Source: Pachypanchax playfairii (Eukaryota > Chordata > Actinopteri > Cyprinodontiformes > Aplocheilidae). From it: a stretch of 64,000 nt of DNA. Positions within the stretch are counted from its first letter, which is position 1; every line of letters begins with the position of its first letter. Below the pieces are notes generated by a model. That model was given only the letters and a program-made list of their open reading frames with translations. It was not told where the DNA came from and did not search any database. A program made the position numbers and the translations under genes. The DNA is taken from assembly GCA_006937955.1 (NCBI GenBank), contig SSNP01000084.1, forward strand, positions 192,546 to 256,545, read 5' to 3'. Of the stretch, positions 39,121 to 50,063 are shown one piece after another.

Positions 39121-40376
39121 GTTTCTTCCTTCTGTTCATGAAGCGCGAGTCTCATCGTAGCAAACAGATTTTCCAAAGTTAGTTTGCGGCGACTGATTTA
39201 TGCAACTCTTCTGTTGTGAAGACTTGAAGCACTTCGGTGTGTCGACACGCGATCGTATCAGTGACGCTGTGAGATTCCTTGCCTGACCTTGTGACCACAG
39301 CGCTGCTTTCAGCTCGAGTTTCTGGTTTCATCACAGGCTCCAAACGGGGATTCATCATAGGTTTTTAGCTCAGAAATCAATGAAACATTAAAGAGTTTAA
39401 TGAAGAACTAGAAAATGTTATTATTTACTTTATTATTAAACTTTTATAAACAATCTGAATGTTAATGATGTGGTGTTATATAAAAACCCGACAGTCTGCA
39501 TCTGTTTCCTTAAATAACTTAATTAGCCGGATTGTTTACATGTCAGAAACTTGATACTAAATGAAACTGGTAAATAAATACACTTTTTATTTATATCCTG
39601 ATAAATATATTTAATCTCACAAAAATGAGCCTGTGTTCATGGATGAAAGTTTCATAAACACCTTTAAAAACGTTTATTATTCTGTTTTATTTATTCTGGG
39701 TATAAAACATTTCAGATCGTATAAACACTGGTTTTATTGTGAGTCAATATTCTAAGAAGAATCTGAAACTGACGTCTGTTTTGAATGATTTTATTGAAAG
39801 TTAAATCTTTTTAGAGTTGTAATTGAATTTGAAAGTGAGTAATAAATTCCCAGTAAAACAGAAGGGGATGTTTTTCTTATTGTGCACGAGAAGATTAATA
39901 AATAGTCTGTAGAATTTAGCAGGTAACTTCTGATTATAGCTATTAATCTAAATTATTTTATTTTGAAAAGTTATTTTGAATTATTTGATGAGAAAAAATG
40001 AAAGTTCAGTTTGTGTCAGTTCTGTGAGTTTCTGACATTCAGGTGGATTTTATCAATGTGGATTTATACATACTGTAATCTGTGTTAATCTAGCAGATTA
40101 AACTGGATTCAGTTGGAAAATTCGAGTTGAGGAACCCAGTGATTGTTCTTAAGGACCCTCCTTGGCCCCTGCAGCTCTGATCTCATCTGGAATTTTCTAC
40201 AGCAGAGTGAAGGAAGTTGGAGTCCATGTTAGGAAATGTTGCCCCATGGGGCGCTGCTTCAGTCCGAGGTATTACAGTCAGCTGGACGCACACTGGACTT
40301 CTTCTCCCGGACCCGGAACTCAGAGGGTTTTTATTTTTAAAAGGAAACATTCATAATAATAATAGTAATCATCATC
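39121..40376. other. intergenic region between znf451 and bag2
   Basis: About 1.2 kb of AT-rich sequence. The last ~200 bp, which is GC-richer, should hold the bag2 promoter and 5' UTR. No other gene was seen. Confidence 0.65.
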
Positions 40377-41474
40377 ATGGCTCAAGCGAAAATACAAGCG
40401 AAGATGAACGAAGCCGCCTGTAGTAAGTTCAGCAGGACGCTGTCTATGGCAGACCGCTCGGGACAACTCCTGGAAAGTTTGGATCAGCTGGAATTAAGGT
40501 CAGTTCGCTTCCAGGCCCTGACATGTGCGCGGTGAAGGGTTCCGATCTTTGAGTGTTCCTTTCATAAATACGGAAATTAAAAAAAAAAAAAGATAAAAAC
40601 ACAAATATAAAATATACGGAGTCCGAACATGATTTGTTGTGTTCCTTTATCAGAGTGGAGGCTTTACGTGAAGCTGCGTGCGCCATGGAGCAGGAAAGGG
40701 AGTGCATCCTGGAACTGATCCAGACCATACAGAACAGCCAAGAAATGCGGAACATCAGTGCGGGTGAGGCTGCTTATTCTCCTGCAACTTACTCAAGAGT
40801 AAAAAGTCATCCACATATCTGGTTCATGGATTTTTATTTGCTGAATCATGTTCTGTAAGTTTCTCTGATCTCACTGAGAAAAACAAGAGTCAGGACTCCA
40901 CCCAGTCTGAATCATGCTCTGGGTCATCAGAAACATCTGGATGTATTCAGATTTTGTTTGAACATACACTGGTCAGGATTACAAACTAAAACATCTAGTG
41001 TGTGTATTAAATAATAATAAGATGTTAGAATTGTGTCAGAAACTAAAGATACATTGTGATGTTTTATTGCATCTTCCAGGTGAGAGGGAAGAGTTGACCT
41101 TGACCGCAAACCGCCTGATGGGCCGAACGCTGTCTGTGGAGATCTCTGTTGGCACGATCCGAAACCCTCAGCAGAAGGAGGCGCTGCGGAAGGCCACATC
41201 TATAATAGATGAAATAGTGCAGAAGCTTCTGAACGATATGGAAAGTGGTCGGCATCAGCTGCTCGCACTGCACGCGGCCTGCGTGACCGAGGCGTCGCCC
41301 GTCCCCATCGACCAGAAGTTTCAGGCCATAGTGATCAGCTGCGCTCTGGAGGACCAGAAGAAGATAAAGCAGAGGCTGGAGACTCTAATGAGGAACGTTG
41401 AAAACGCTGAAAAGAACATCAAGATCATGGATCATCAAAAACTCGATGATGCAGAAGCTAACGGGGGGCAATAA
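40377..41474 (+). CDS. bag2: BAG family molecular chaperone regulator 2
   Basis: Three exons, 40377-40498, 40654-40763 and 41080-41474, encode 208 residues; human BAG2 has 211. The start is MAQAKIQAKMNEAACSKFS, followed by MADRSGQLLESLDQLELRVE and a coiled-coil segment (AMEQERECILELIQTIQNS). The C-terminal BNB/BAG domain fills the last exon (LTANRLMGRTLSVEISVGTI, RKATSIIDEIVQKLL, FQAIVISCALEDQKKIKQRL). BAG2 is a nucleotide-exchange factor for Hsp70/Hsc70 that inhibits CHIP ubiquitin ligase. The gene is tail-to-tail with rab23. Identity is unambiguous. Confidence 0.97.
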
Positions 41475-41816
41475 GCCTCATCACATGGAGCGTAAAGCGC
41501 GTCTTGAATTCCACAATTTATAAACCTTTACACATTTCTTTTCTCTCAGGATTCCACATGAAGCAGCGAGGAACGTTCTGATGTGTCATTTATCTTGATG
41601 CATGTTTACTATTACACAGAAATCCAAACTCTGCGTTAGAGTCCAAACACACATTCAGGTTTATCCTGAAACTGATGCAACAAATCCAGTTAGGATTTTT
41701 TTTTAATGCCTCATCTAGTTTTGACATTTGGAAAGAGAATAGAAGTGTGTACACTACCTCTTTGTGTGAATGCAACACAGATCACTTAAAGCTGTGCGTT
41801 TTCATGTTTCTCACAA

Positions 41817-41831
41817 AATAAATGGAATAAA
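41817..41831 (+). terminator. bag2: bag2 polyadenylation signals
   Basis: Two AATAAA hexamers, 41817-41822 and 41826-41831, about 345 bp after the bag2 stop codon. Confidence 0.65.
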
Positions 41832-41839
41832 AATTTAGA

Positions 41840-43895
41840 AAAAAAACATGTAAGAGCAGCCTTTGAATAGCTTTGCGTTGTTCTAAAATCACACAAGATC
41901 TGGTTGAACTAGGATTAGGATTAATACTCCCCAAAAGGTTGTGACCTTTAGCAAATAACATGATCCATTAGAAACCGATTGATGTGGAATTTTCAAATCT
42001 GCTTCAGCAGCAAGTTTAAAGAAAAAAAATATTTAGGAAAAAAGTAAAAATAAAAGTTGGATTAAAGAATATGGAATACCTTAGAGTAAACTAAGAAATA
42101 ACACTTTAAACAGTAATTTAATCCTGATTAGGACTAAATAAATACTCAGGTAAAAGAAGGAACTTGTTTTATTTGTCAGCTTGCCATCACACACCGTCAC
42201 ACCTCCGTTTCTGATACACACGCTGATCCGTCAGTAAGTTCAGGCAGAAATACAAGAACAACAGATTATTACACCTGAGTAACAGCACATACAGAATGTC
42301 ATGGTTAATTCTTTAAGATTAGTCGCCATCATAACGATAAAGTGCAAAAGATTCATTCAGTCTCAATGTAAAATGAAGTAAACAATGTTACGAGGCTTCG
42401 TAACTGATTAAACATTCACCAATGTGGAAAAAGACTTGCGTGCACTGAAGATATACCTTGTTTTTTCAGCACATTAAACACAGGAGTTAAAAAAAAACAA
42501 GTTCTAAATGAGACACAGACTCTGTAGCAGGACTGAGTCTTTTTTTTTTTTTTTAGTAACAAAAGATGAATCAGAAAGATGCTGTTCTGAGGATTGTTTT
42601 AACAAAACCATGCATGCACTGAACCTTCTGTCTGGTTCTTACATTTCTAACTACAGATAATTAATTAAAATGTTGTTTTCAGACAACAAGTTTTAATACA
42701 AGACTTTTCACATCAACATATTTGCGTGTGCTTAGTCAACCAGCTCTTTTTTTGTTTGTTTTAGAAGAAAAAAGAAAATATCGAAAGGCTTGATGCAACA
42801 GATTCAACGTAGCTCATAGAATCCAGAACTTAGCAGTGATATGTTGTTGTTTTTAATTGATCCTGCAGATTCAGGCACAAACGTCCAACAGATTCCTATC
42901 AGGTCGTAACACTGTGAGAGAACGATGACATTAACTTCACATCACACGCACTAATGTTAGTGAGCAGAAACCTTTACTGTTTTAATGTTTCGGCTCCTTC
43001 GTTTCTTCATAATAATCTATAAAAACAATCCCATGATGATATTTACAAGAACTATTTTAGAAAGTTTTACACAGAACAAACTGCAGAAGAAGAATCTGGT
43101 TCCATGATAAATGATTATAGAATCTTTATTTCCAGACTGAAGGAGGAGTTTTCACATATGTATTGAAGTAATTTAAAGCAAAATCATATGGTAATAAAGC
43201 AAAGTGTGTTGAATCGTAATAAAAACATATCGATAAATGTTAGAGATCAGAAAATCTGTTAATACGTGAAGCGTAAACAGGATTATAAGGATTTAAAGTG
43301 ATTACTGATAACTGGGAAGAAATTCTACGATTCTACGTTGCATCCGAATCCTTGAAGTGTTAATTATTCATCCACAACGCAGTAGTAGGAAATTTGGCAC
43401 GCAAGAATCACTCGACACAGTTGTGCTTTATACAAAAATACTTGTGCAGAGTGATTTAACCCCCCCTGATCTGTCGGGGATGAGCAGTAAAGTTTGGACC
43501 AAATTCTCTCATTTGCTGGAAAAATATGGTACAAAAACAATCTGTATATCTTGTACAATACATGCAGACATGACAGACGCAGCCATGAGTGGTGGTCATG
43601 AATGGGGCGGAGTCAAAGTGCAAATTTAGCTGAAATACATTTCAATGAGAGAGTGTATATGTATATATATATCAGGTTAGTTTAAACAAACTCTCAGTAA
43701 GGAGGTGAAAAACAACCTACACTCATGTTTCTTTACATTGTTGTAACATCTTCAGTTTATTGAATACGTTTGCAGCTGTTACTGATACTTAAGGCAGCCC
43801 CTGAAGGGGGGGGAGATGAAAGCTGTCAGGTTTTGTTTAAAGACAGATTATCAAAAAAATAACTGATGCTAACACAATGAAAATAGAGTGTGTTT

Positions 43896-43932
<37 letters not shown>

Positions 43933-43991
43933 GCTTTGGATACAGGTTTATAAGACGTTTTCAAAGTCGTGCTGAGAAAAGCCGATTTCCT
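41840..43991. other. region between convergent bag2 and rab23
   Basis: AT-rich, probably mostly the long rab23 3' UTR; a minus-strand AATAAA at about 42173-42168 is a possible end for it. A (TG)n microsatellite lies at about 43889-43930. No other gene was recognised. Confidence 0.55.
43889..43930. repeat. (TG)n microsatellite
   Basis: Interrupted TG dinucleotide tract within the likely rab23 3' UTR. Confidence 0.9.
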
Positions 43992-45219
43992 TTAAAGCAC
44001 GCTGCAGCCTCCGAAAGGATTTTTACTCTTCTTGGTTCGTTGTTTATTCGGGCGTAAAGTGATGACTTCTTTACCATTGCTGGAGCTCTGGTTGTTAACA
44101 TTACTGCTAACGGTACTGAAGACACCTTTAGAAAAGAAAACCAAACCATCAGTAGTTCGCCACCACAATAGAAACACACTTCAAATAAAATGTTAAATCG
44201 TACCGATCTTATTGCTTGTTGTATGAACCACCTCTGTTTCCTTGGCTGTTTGCTGCTTGAGTCTCTGAAGATATTTCTCAGCTAAGTATTTAAAAACTGA
44301 AAGGAGAAGAAATGTTCAGACATAATGCAGGTTTATGTGTGTGTGTGTGTGTGAGGACATTTTGGATTACCCACCCTCATTGACATTAAGGTCCTCTTTC
44401 ACTGAAGCTCGATAAAATCTCAGCTTCAGTCTTTTAGCTAAAGCTTCTGCCTCCTCGCTGCAACACAAGAACCAGAACTCAGGACCTTCTCTCTGGTTCT
44501 TTGCATTCACGTTCAGTTCAGATCTTCCATCACTTACCTTTTTATTACAGTCTCTTCCAGAAGATCGATTTTGTTTTGCACCAGGACTGTGGGAATGTCT
44601 CCAACCTCTGCTTCCACCTTCTCCCTCCAGCAGTCGATGGTCTGAAAGGACTCCCTGTCTGTGGTGGAGAAGACCAGCACACAAGCCTGGGCACCTGGAA
44701 CACAAGAACACACACTGACTAGCTGCGTGTGTGTGCTGCCTTACATTGTTCTTGATCTCCAGCAGTTAGGGAACAGAGAAACGCAGGTTGTATTTATTCC
44801 AGTCATGGATCTTACCTCGATAATAGGCCTTAGTAATGGCGTCGAACTCCTCCTGCCCCGCTGTGTCCCACAGCATCAGTCGAATTTCTTCATCATTCAC
44901 ACTGCAGCAGAAAGCAAACAACAAGGAAAGAGTTTGTTTGTTTGAGTTTATTAATATCAGTCCCAAACACTCACATTCATGTTCTACATCTGTACACATG
45001 TAATTTATTATCCCTGTAATAAATATACAGTGACTTTAAATGTAAATATAAACAAACTGCTTACATGATCTGTCTTTCCAGAAAGTCCACTCCGATTGTC
45101 TTTTTGTAGTCCTTGGTGAAAACACCTTTGCAGTACCGCTGGATCATACTGGACTTGCCAACAGCACCGTTGCCGACCACAACCACTTTGATGGCCACTT
45201 CCATGTCTTCCTCCAACAT
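43992..45219 (-). CDS. rab23: Ras-related small GTPase Rab23
   Basis: Six coding exons: 45219-45065, 44901-44816, 44694-44538, 44457-44375, 44296-44204, 44125-43992. They total 235 residues; human has 237. The start MLEEDMEVAIKVVVVG is nearly identical to the human protein and sits in a strong GCCACCATG Kozak context. Nucleotide-binding motifs are GNGAVGKSS (16-24), WDTAGQEEF, VQNKID and ASVKED; the switch I region contains KKTIGVDFLERQI. The tail LRPNKQRTKKSKNPFGGCSVL carries a CSVL prenylation box, where mammals have CSIP. Rab23 is a ciliary-traffic GTPase that negatively regulates Hedgehog signalling. It is divergent from prim2 and convergent with bag2. Confidence 0.98.
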
Positions 45220-47191
45220 GGTGGCTGCTGTTCTAGGATGCACTCGGTAGTTTCAGCAATGTGACTCAAACAAACACAAGCTGCAGAGGTCAGACAGAAC
45301 ATGTGTGGCATATTTAGATTTTATAGGAAACAAATACATCCAGCAGAGAAAAACACAGATTTATTTCTCACTGATCAGATGTCAGTGACATTCAAATGAG
45401 GTCGGTAGATGAACTGATTAATGATCTGATATACAACAGAGTAACTATCAGGAATTTAGCTCAGCCATGAATTAAAAACAGACACATTTGCACCTTTAAC
45501 TTTTGAAGCCACTGATCAGGAAATGAAAAAAAAATTACCAGAATCACATAACATTCAAAAGTTTTGGAGTTTCCTCGCTGAAGAAGCTTTTATTTTCTTC
45601 TTTTGTTTCAGATATAATCTTGCCAGGAAAAAAAAGAAATATTTCAAATAAATAAAGTAACTTTACATTTTTATACATTTCCAAATAAACCCCAAATTCT
45701 AACGTTCTCAAACCAACAGTAAAAGCTTCGGTGATTCAATCAATTCAAGAGTTTCCAAACTCGCCAATTTCCACAACAACAGCAGTGTTACTCACCCACT
45801 CACAGGGACTAAATGGCTTCTCTCCCATTAGAGCTCTAATTATTGTTGAACCAATGTTTATACACACTAAATAAATGTTGTAAATTTTTACAGGGAGTCT
45901 GACTATAGCACCCGTGCTGTATGTTTACTCCAACATGGCAACCAGGTCCTCCACAGCTATGTTTGTGTGCGTGTATATGTGTGTGTGGTGAACAAGTGCA
46001 ATGCCAAACAACATATTGTTGCAAAGCTGTTCTCAGTGGACTCTGACAACCTGCTGTGTGACTGTGCAGTCCAGCAGCCTGACTGAATCTGAATTACAGT
46101 AAGCAGAAGACATTCTGATTATTCAACTAGAACTGAGCCGCGTGATTTATCACTTGTTTCTGAACGCAGTCAAAAATTTAAAAAAAAAAAAAAAAAAAAG
46201 CACTTGGAGAGTGCAGGAATCAGCTGAGCAGCTTGTTTCCCCGTCATCTAACAATCATAACAAATCCTTCAAACAAGAAATTAATAAATAAAATTCCTGG
46301 ATCCAGACCGTGGATCTGGATCAATCCCGAATCGAGTGGTTCTGGTACTATTCCCAACCTGTACTTATACTTTCATCGATATCTGTTCACAACTACAGTC
46401 TTGTTTCAAGTTAATTAGTTAACAAACAGTCAAACCAATAAATAAATTAAAAACAGAACAAACAGAAAACAAAACCTCAGGATCTTCTCTTTCTTTCTCA
46501 AATTTAAACTAAATACACAAACTTACTTAAAACATTGTCAGTTTGGTATTTATATGTCTAATATTCCTCAAAATGCTGTTAATTTCTTCTACGATTAAAG
46601 AAACTAAGTATGAGCTTGGAAGCACTAAAACATGAACTTCATTAAACACTATTAAACCGAAAAGATCCACTAGATATGCCTGATAATTATATAATTTTCA
46701 ACATACACATGTATGAGACTAAAAATAAGAGTTCTCTTTTGCAAAACCCTGTTTCACTTCAGGGGTTTAAAAATAATCTGAAAATGGCAGCTAGCTGAAT
46801 TAAATTATACATGACGTAAACAATACACCCTCTCCTGCTACACGGTATGTCACTTTAGGATTCACTTACTTTGTGAACCTTAACACATATTTGAAGGCAC
46901 AAAACTGAAGTAAAACCCTGTCTTTCCAAATGTTAGTAAAGCCACTCTTCAAGCAGTATTAAGGGCGTGATGTGCTGAAAGTTTCAGAAAACTGGATACA
47001 GGTTTGATCTTCATAACTATAACACTTCCCGGTCTTGGTTTGGTCATGATAGGACCTGTTGAATTACAGTTGACTAGGCTATTAGTCTGTTTAATAAGCA
47101 GTTCTTGGCGTTTTCTGTTCAAGCTAAAGGACGCGAACGTGTCTGGATGAATGAAACATAAGCAAATTCATAAAACTGCGTAATTTCTTAC
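45220..47191 (-). other. rab23: rab23 first intron
   Basis: AT-rich intron with a poly-A tract at about 46180-46199. No supported exon. Confidence 0.6.
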
Positions 47192-47760
47192 CTGTAAAAT
47201 CCCGTTACAATTTATCCTCCGACATTAAATCAGCTAACCGGTCAGCTAACCCACACTGACATGTCTGCATCCTCCCGGTGCTCCTCTCCGTGACAGCAGA
47301 GACGCCAGACTACGGTAAGGGTGCTAAGATTACTTGCTAAGGTTAGCCACTTTTCTGTAAGAAAGGTCTGCGCTTGAATGGTTTACTTTTACAGATGTGC
47401 AGACCTACTGACTTCCCCTTTAAAATGATGGAGGGAAGCTTAATTTAACGTCTAGAAATAAAGTATAGCCTAAAACATTGTTTCCGAATTTAAATACATT
47501 CCTATCGTTCTTTAAACTGAAGATCTAGCTTCACTCTGTGGCTAACCGGGCAACTGCTAGCTCGCTAACGCTTGTTGCTAAGCAGCGCAGATTATTCATG
47601 TCCATGAGCAAAGCAAAACTAGAGAACCAGAGAGTAGGGACCGGTGTTATGCAGAAAAGTGTTCACCTACCAGAGCTCTGCGTCTGCGGGACTCCCATCC
47701 GCGGGACCGGAGCTTAAAATAGCTGTAAAGTCAAATTTTCTGTTTTGTTCGTGGTAATAT
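47192..47760 (-). other. rab23: probable rab23 5' untranslated exon(s) and promoter
   Basis: Two good minus-strand donors lie upstream of the rab23 coding exon: CTCTG|gtaggtg, with the last exon base at 47671, and TTTTACAG|gtaagaa, with the last exon base at 47192. The coding exon needs an upstream leader because an acceptor-like tagaacag lies just before its Kozak sequence. GC-richer sequence at 47.67-47.72 kb suits a promoter. Exact exon starts are not visible. Confidence 0.5.
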
Positions 47761-49400
47761 TATATTTTGACTATATCAATAATAGTTTTGAGTTTTTTGG
47801 TTAAGATAACAAACAAACACATTATTCTTGGATTTGCATCGTTCATCCTCTTGCCTATTTATTAAAGAGTAAGTTTTAAATACTTAATTTTAGCTTATTT
47901 TTTTAGGCTTTAGCATTTATAGACAATTGCTGCAAACATCTTCGTGAATGTTCGATAAATCAAGTCCACCTGAAACGAGAAAATGTTTTTTCTAAGCTGA
48001 AAAACTTGAACGATTAATGAATTCCATAGCTGAAACATTATATTACAATTAATAGAAATAAACAAATATGATGTTTTTTTCTCGTGCGCGTTCCTGTGAA
48101 AGGAGGCGCATATTTCAGATGCACTTATCGACACAACACCGGTTGCAGGTAACGTAGGGTAACGGAATCACACGTGCCTCTTTTGGGTAACGCATGCGCA
48201 GATATATGCTCGCGGTCATGCATTGTCCCAATCATAGACATGTACACTGATTTATAATGTCTATGGTCCCAACTCCTATATCCTAATATTACACCTCATT
48301 CCCTTTTCTAACTTTAACCACTAACATCTATCCTGACCTCTTATTCAAACATTAACCCCTTTGTACGGTTAAAACTTCGGCCTAGCAGGGAGCGCGAGTA
48401 CTGGGCGTTTGGAGCCTACAAGCTACACGTCGCGCACGAGACAGGGAGTTTGACAGGCCGTTGTAGCATACAATCACAACAAATTTCAGATTTTACGTAC
48501 CAATAATATGTAGTTTCTGTCTCAAAATGACATTCTTGGACGTTGCATATCTCCACAATGAACATTTGGATATATAAAAAATATATGTATTTCACGTGCC
48601 TTATTTTCAAAAATTATTTTTCAAGTGATATCTTATAGATTGCTGTAGAAATTTGAAATATATGAAATATATTTCCCATAAAAGTGAATAGTCGATGTCA
48701 CTTATTATAACTTACTGGTTACATTGGTTTGTTGGATACTGAAATTTATTTTAGGAAGATCAAGAATAGTTGTTTGTATGTTGTTACTTTTACTTTATAT
48801 ACCTGAAATATTGTTTTAGAATATTGTAAGAACATAATTTAGGTGCCCGCAGTCTAGATAGAATATTTTTGTTGACATCTGGAGAGATGAAAGCCTGCTA
48901 CATATGAGTGGAAAATCTCATTTGTCCTTGGAACAAACACGTTTAACACATCTGAAATGCTAAATATTGATAAGAATATGTCTAATAGAGCCTGACTAAT
49001 TATTATATGATACGTTGGCTTTCCATATAGTACAACTACATTGCAGGAGCCTTTGATTTCGTTTTAAAATCGGGAATAACGATTTCAAAATCTTTGGCAC
49101 TAATAACTTCAAAACTACCCCGTCGTTGTTAATAATAATTTATACATCATTTAAACATTAACAACATCCTGATATATCTCAACGGACTAAAACAAAGCAT
49201 GAAAAACACGAGTGCGTTAGTTTTGTAGTACAGGTACTCCCGCACGTACCTGTGATACCAAATAAAATGTTTATTCTTAAATATGCGGGTTTTTAGAGAC
49301 AACTTTTTAACAAAACGCTTTAATCTTTATATTTTTTTACTGCTTGTTTTGGTTTTCTTCTGGTTGTCATCAATAAGAACTCAGGCGGGTGGGACGGAGA
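47761..49400. other. spacer between divergent rab23 and prim2
   Basis: About 1.6 kb between the two promoters. A small inverted repeat, CATAGACAT...ATGTCTATG, lies at about 48234-48266, next to a GTCCCAA-type word repeated on both sides; it may be the remains of a MITE. Nothing else was recognised. Confidence 0.5.
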
Positions 49401-49429
49401 GTCTAAACGAGTGGCCACCATGTTGCGTA

Positions 49430-49519
49430 TCTCTTCCGGGGTATGGTGACCCGCGTTTGTTGAACATCCCACTTCGTTTGGCGGGATTGAACTCAGAAGG
49501 CGCAGGTCCACCATCATCG
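49430..49519 (+). other. prim2: prim2 5' untranslated first exon
   Basis: Ends at a good donor, CATCATCG|gtaaag (49519), 0.3 kb before the coding exon, whose acceptor is gaccaccag. The exon start is approximate. It contains an E2F site (listed). Confidence 0.6.
49477..49486 (+). promoter_or_regulatory. prim2: E2F site in the prim2 promoter/leader
   Basis: TTTGGCGGGA is a perfect E2F consensus. Replication genes such as primase subunits are classic E2F targets, so this fits S-phase expression. Confidence 0.7.
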
Positions 49520-49814
49520 GTAAAGTCACAACAATAATACGATTTAAACGTTGTTCGAAATGCTAATTCGGAGCTAATCCGTGTAACTAAATGTTAGCTA
49601 GAAACTGGGTGGGTGGACATAAAACTTTGTATCGACCGTTGCGCTTTGTTTTGCTCGGAGCAGCTTGTGTACAGCAAGTTTATAAGGTTTGTGGGTAATT
49701 ATTGTAAAAGCCATTCTATATTGTTATGTTTGAGCGTAGTATTTTGTTTGCGCTTTTAAATTGCCCTTATAAAGGAGAAATCTCTCACAATGTCCTCCCT
49801 GACCACCAGGCACG

Positions 49815-50023
49815 ATGCAGTTCTCTGGTAGGAGAAGGAAGCTGGACACAAACCCTCAGGATGAGCTCTATAAGCAGCATCTGCAGTTCTACGGACAGCC
49901 TCCTCTGGAAAACATCTCTCTCTCTGAATTTGAAACATTTGCTGTAGAAAGACTGAAGTGTAAGATTCATTGTTTTGCCTTGTCATCAGCGACCAGCTGC
50001 AAATAACGATGGCTTAAAATGAA

Positions 50024-50063
<40 letters not shown>

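Noticed and set aside
47290..47310. Plus-strand donor-like GACTACG|gtaagg suggesting a divergent transcript opposite rab23
   Set aside because: No exon, acceptor or downstream frame supports it; possible only as promoter antisense RNA.
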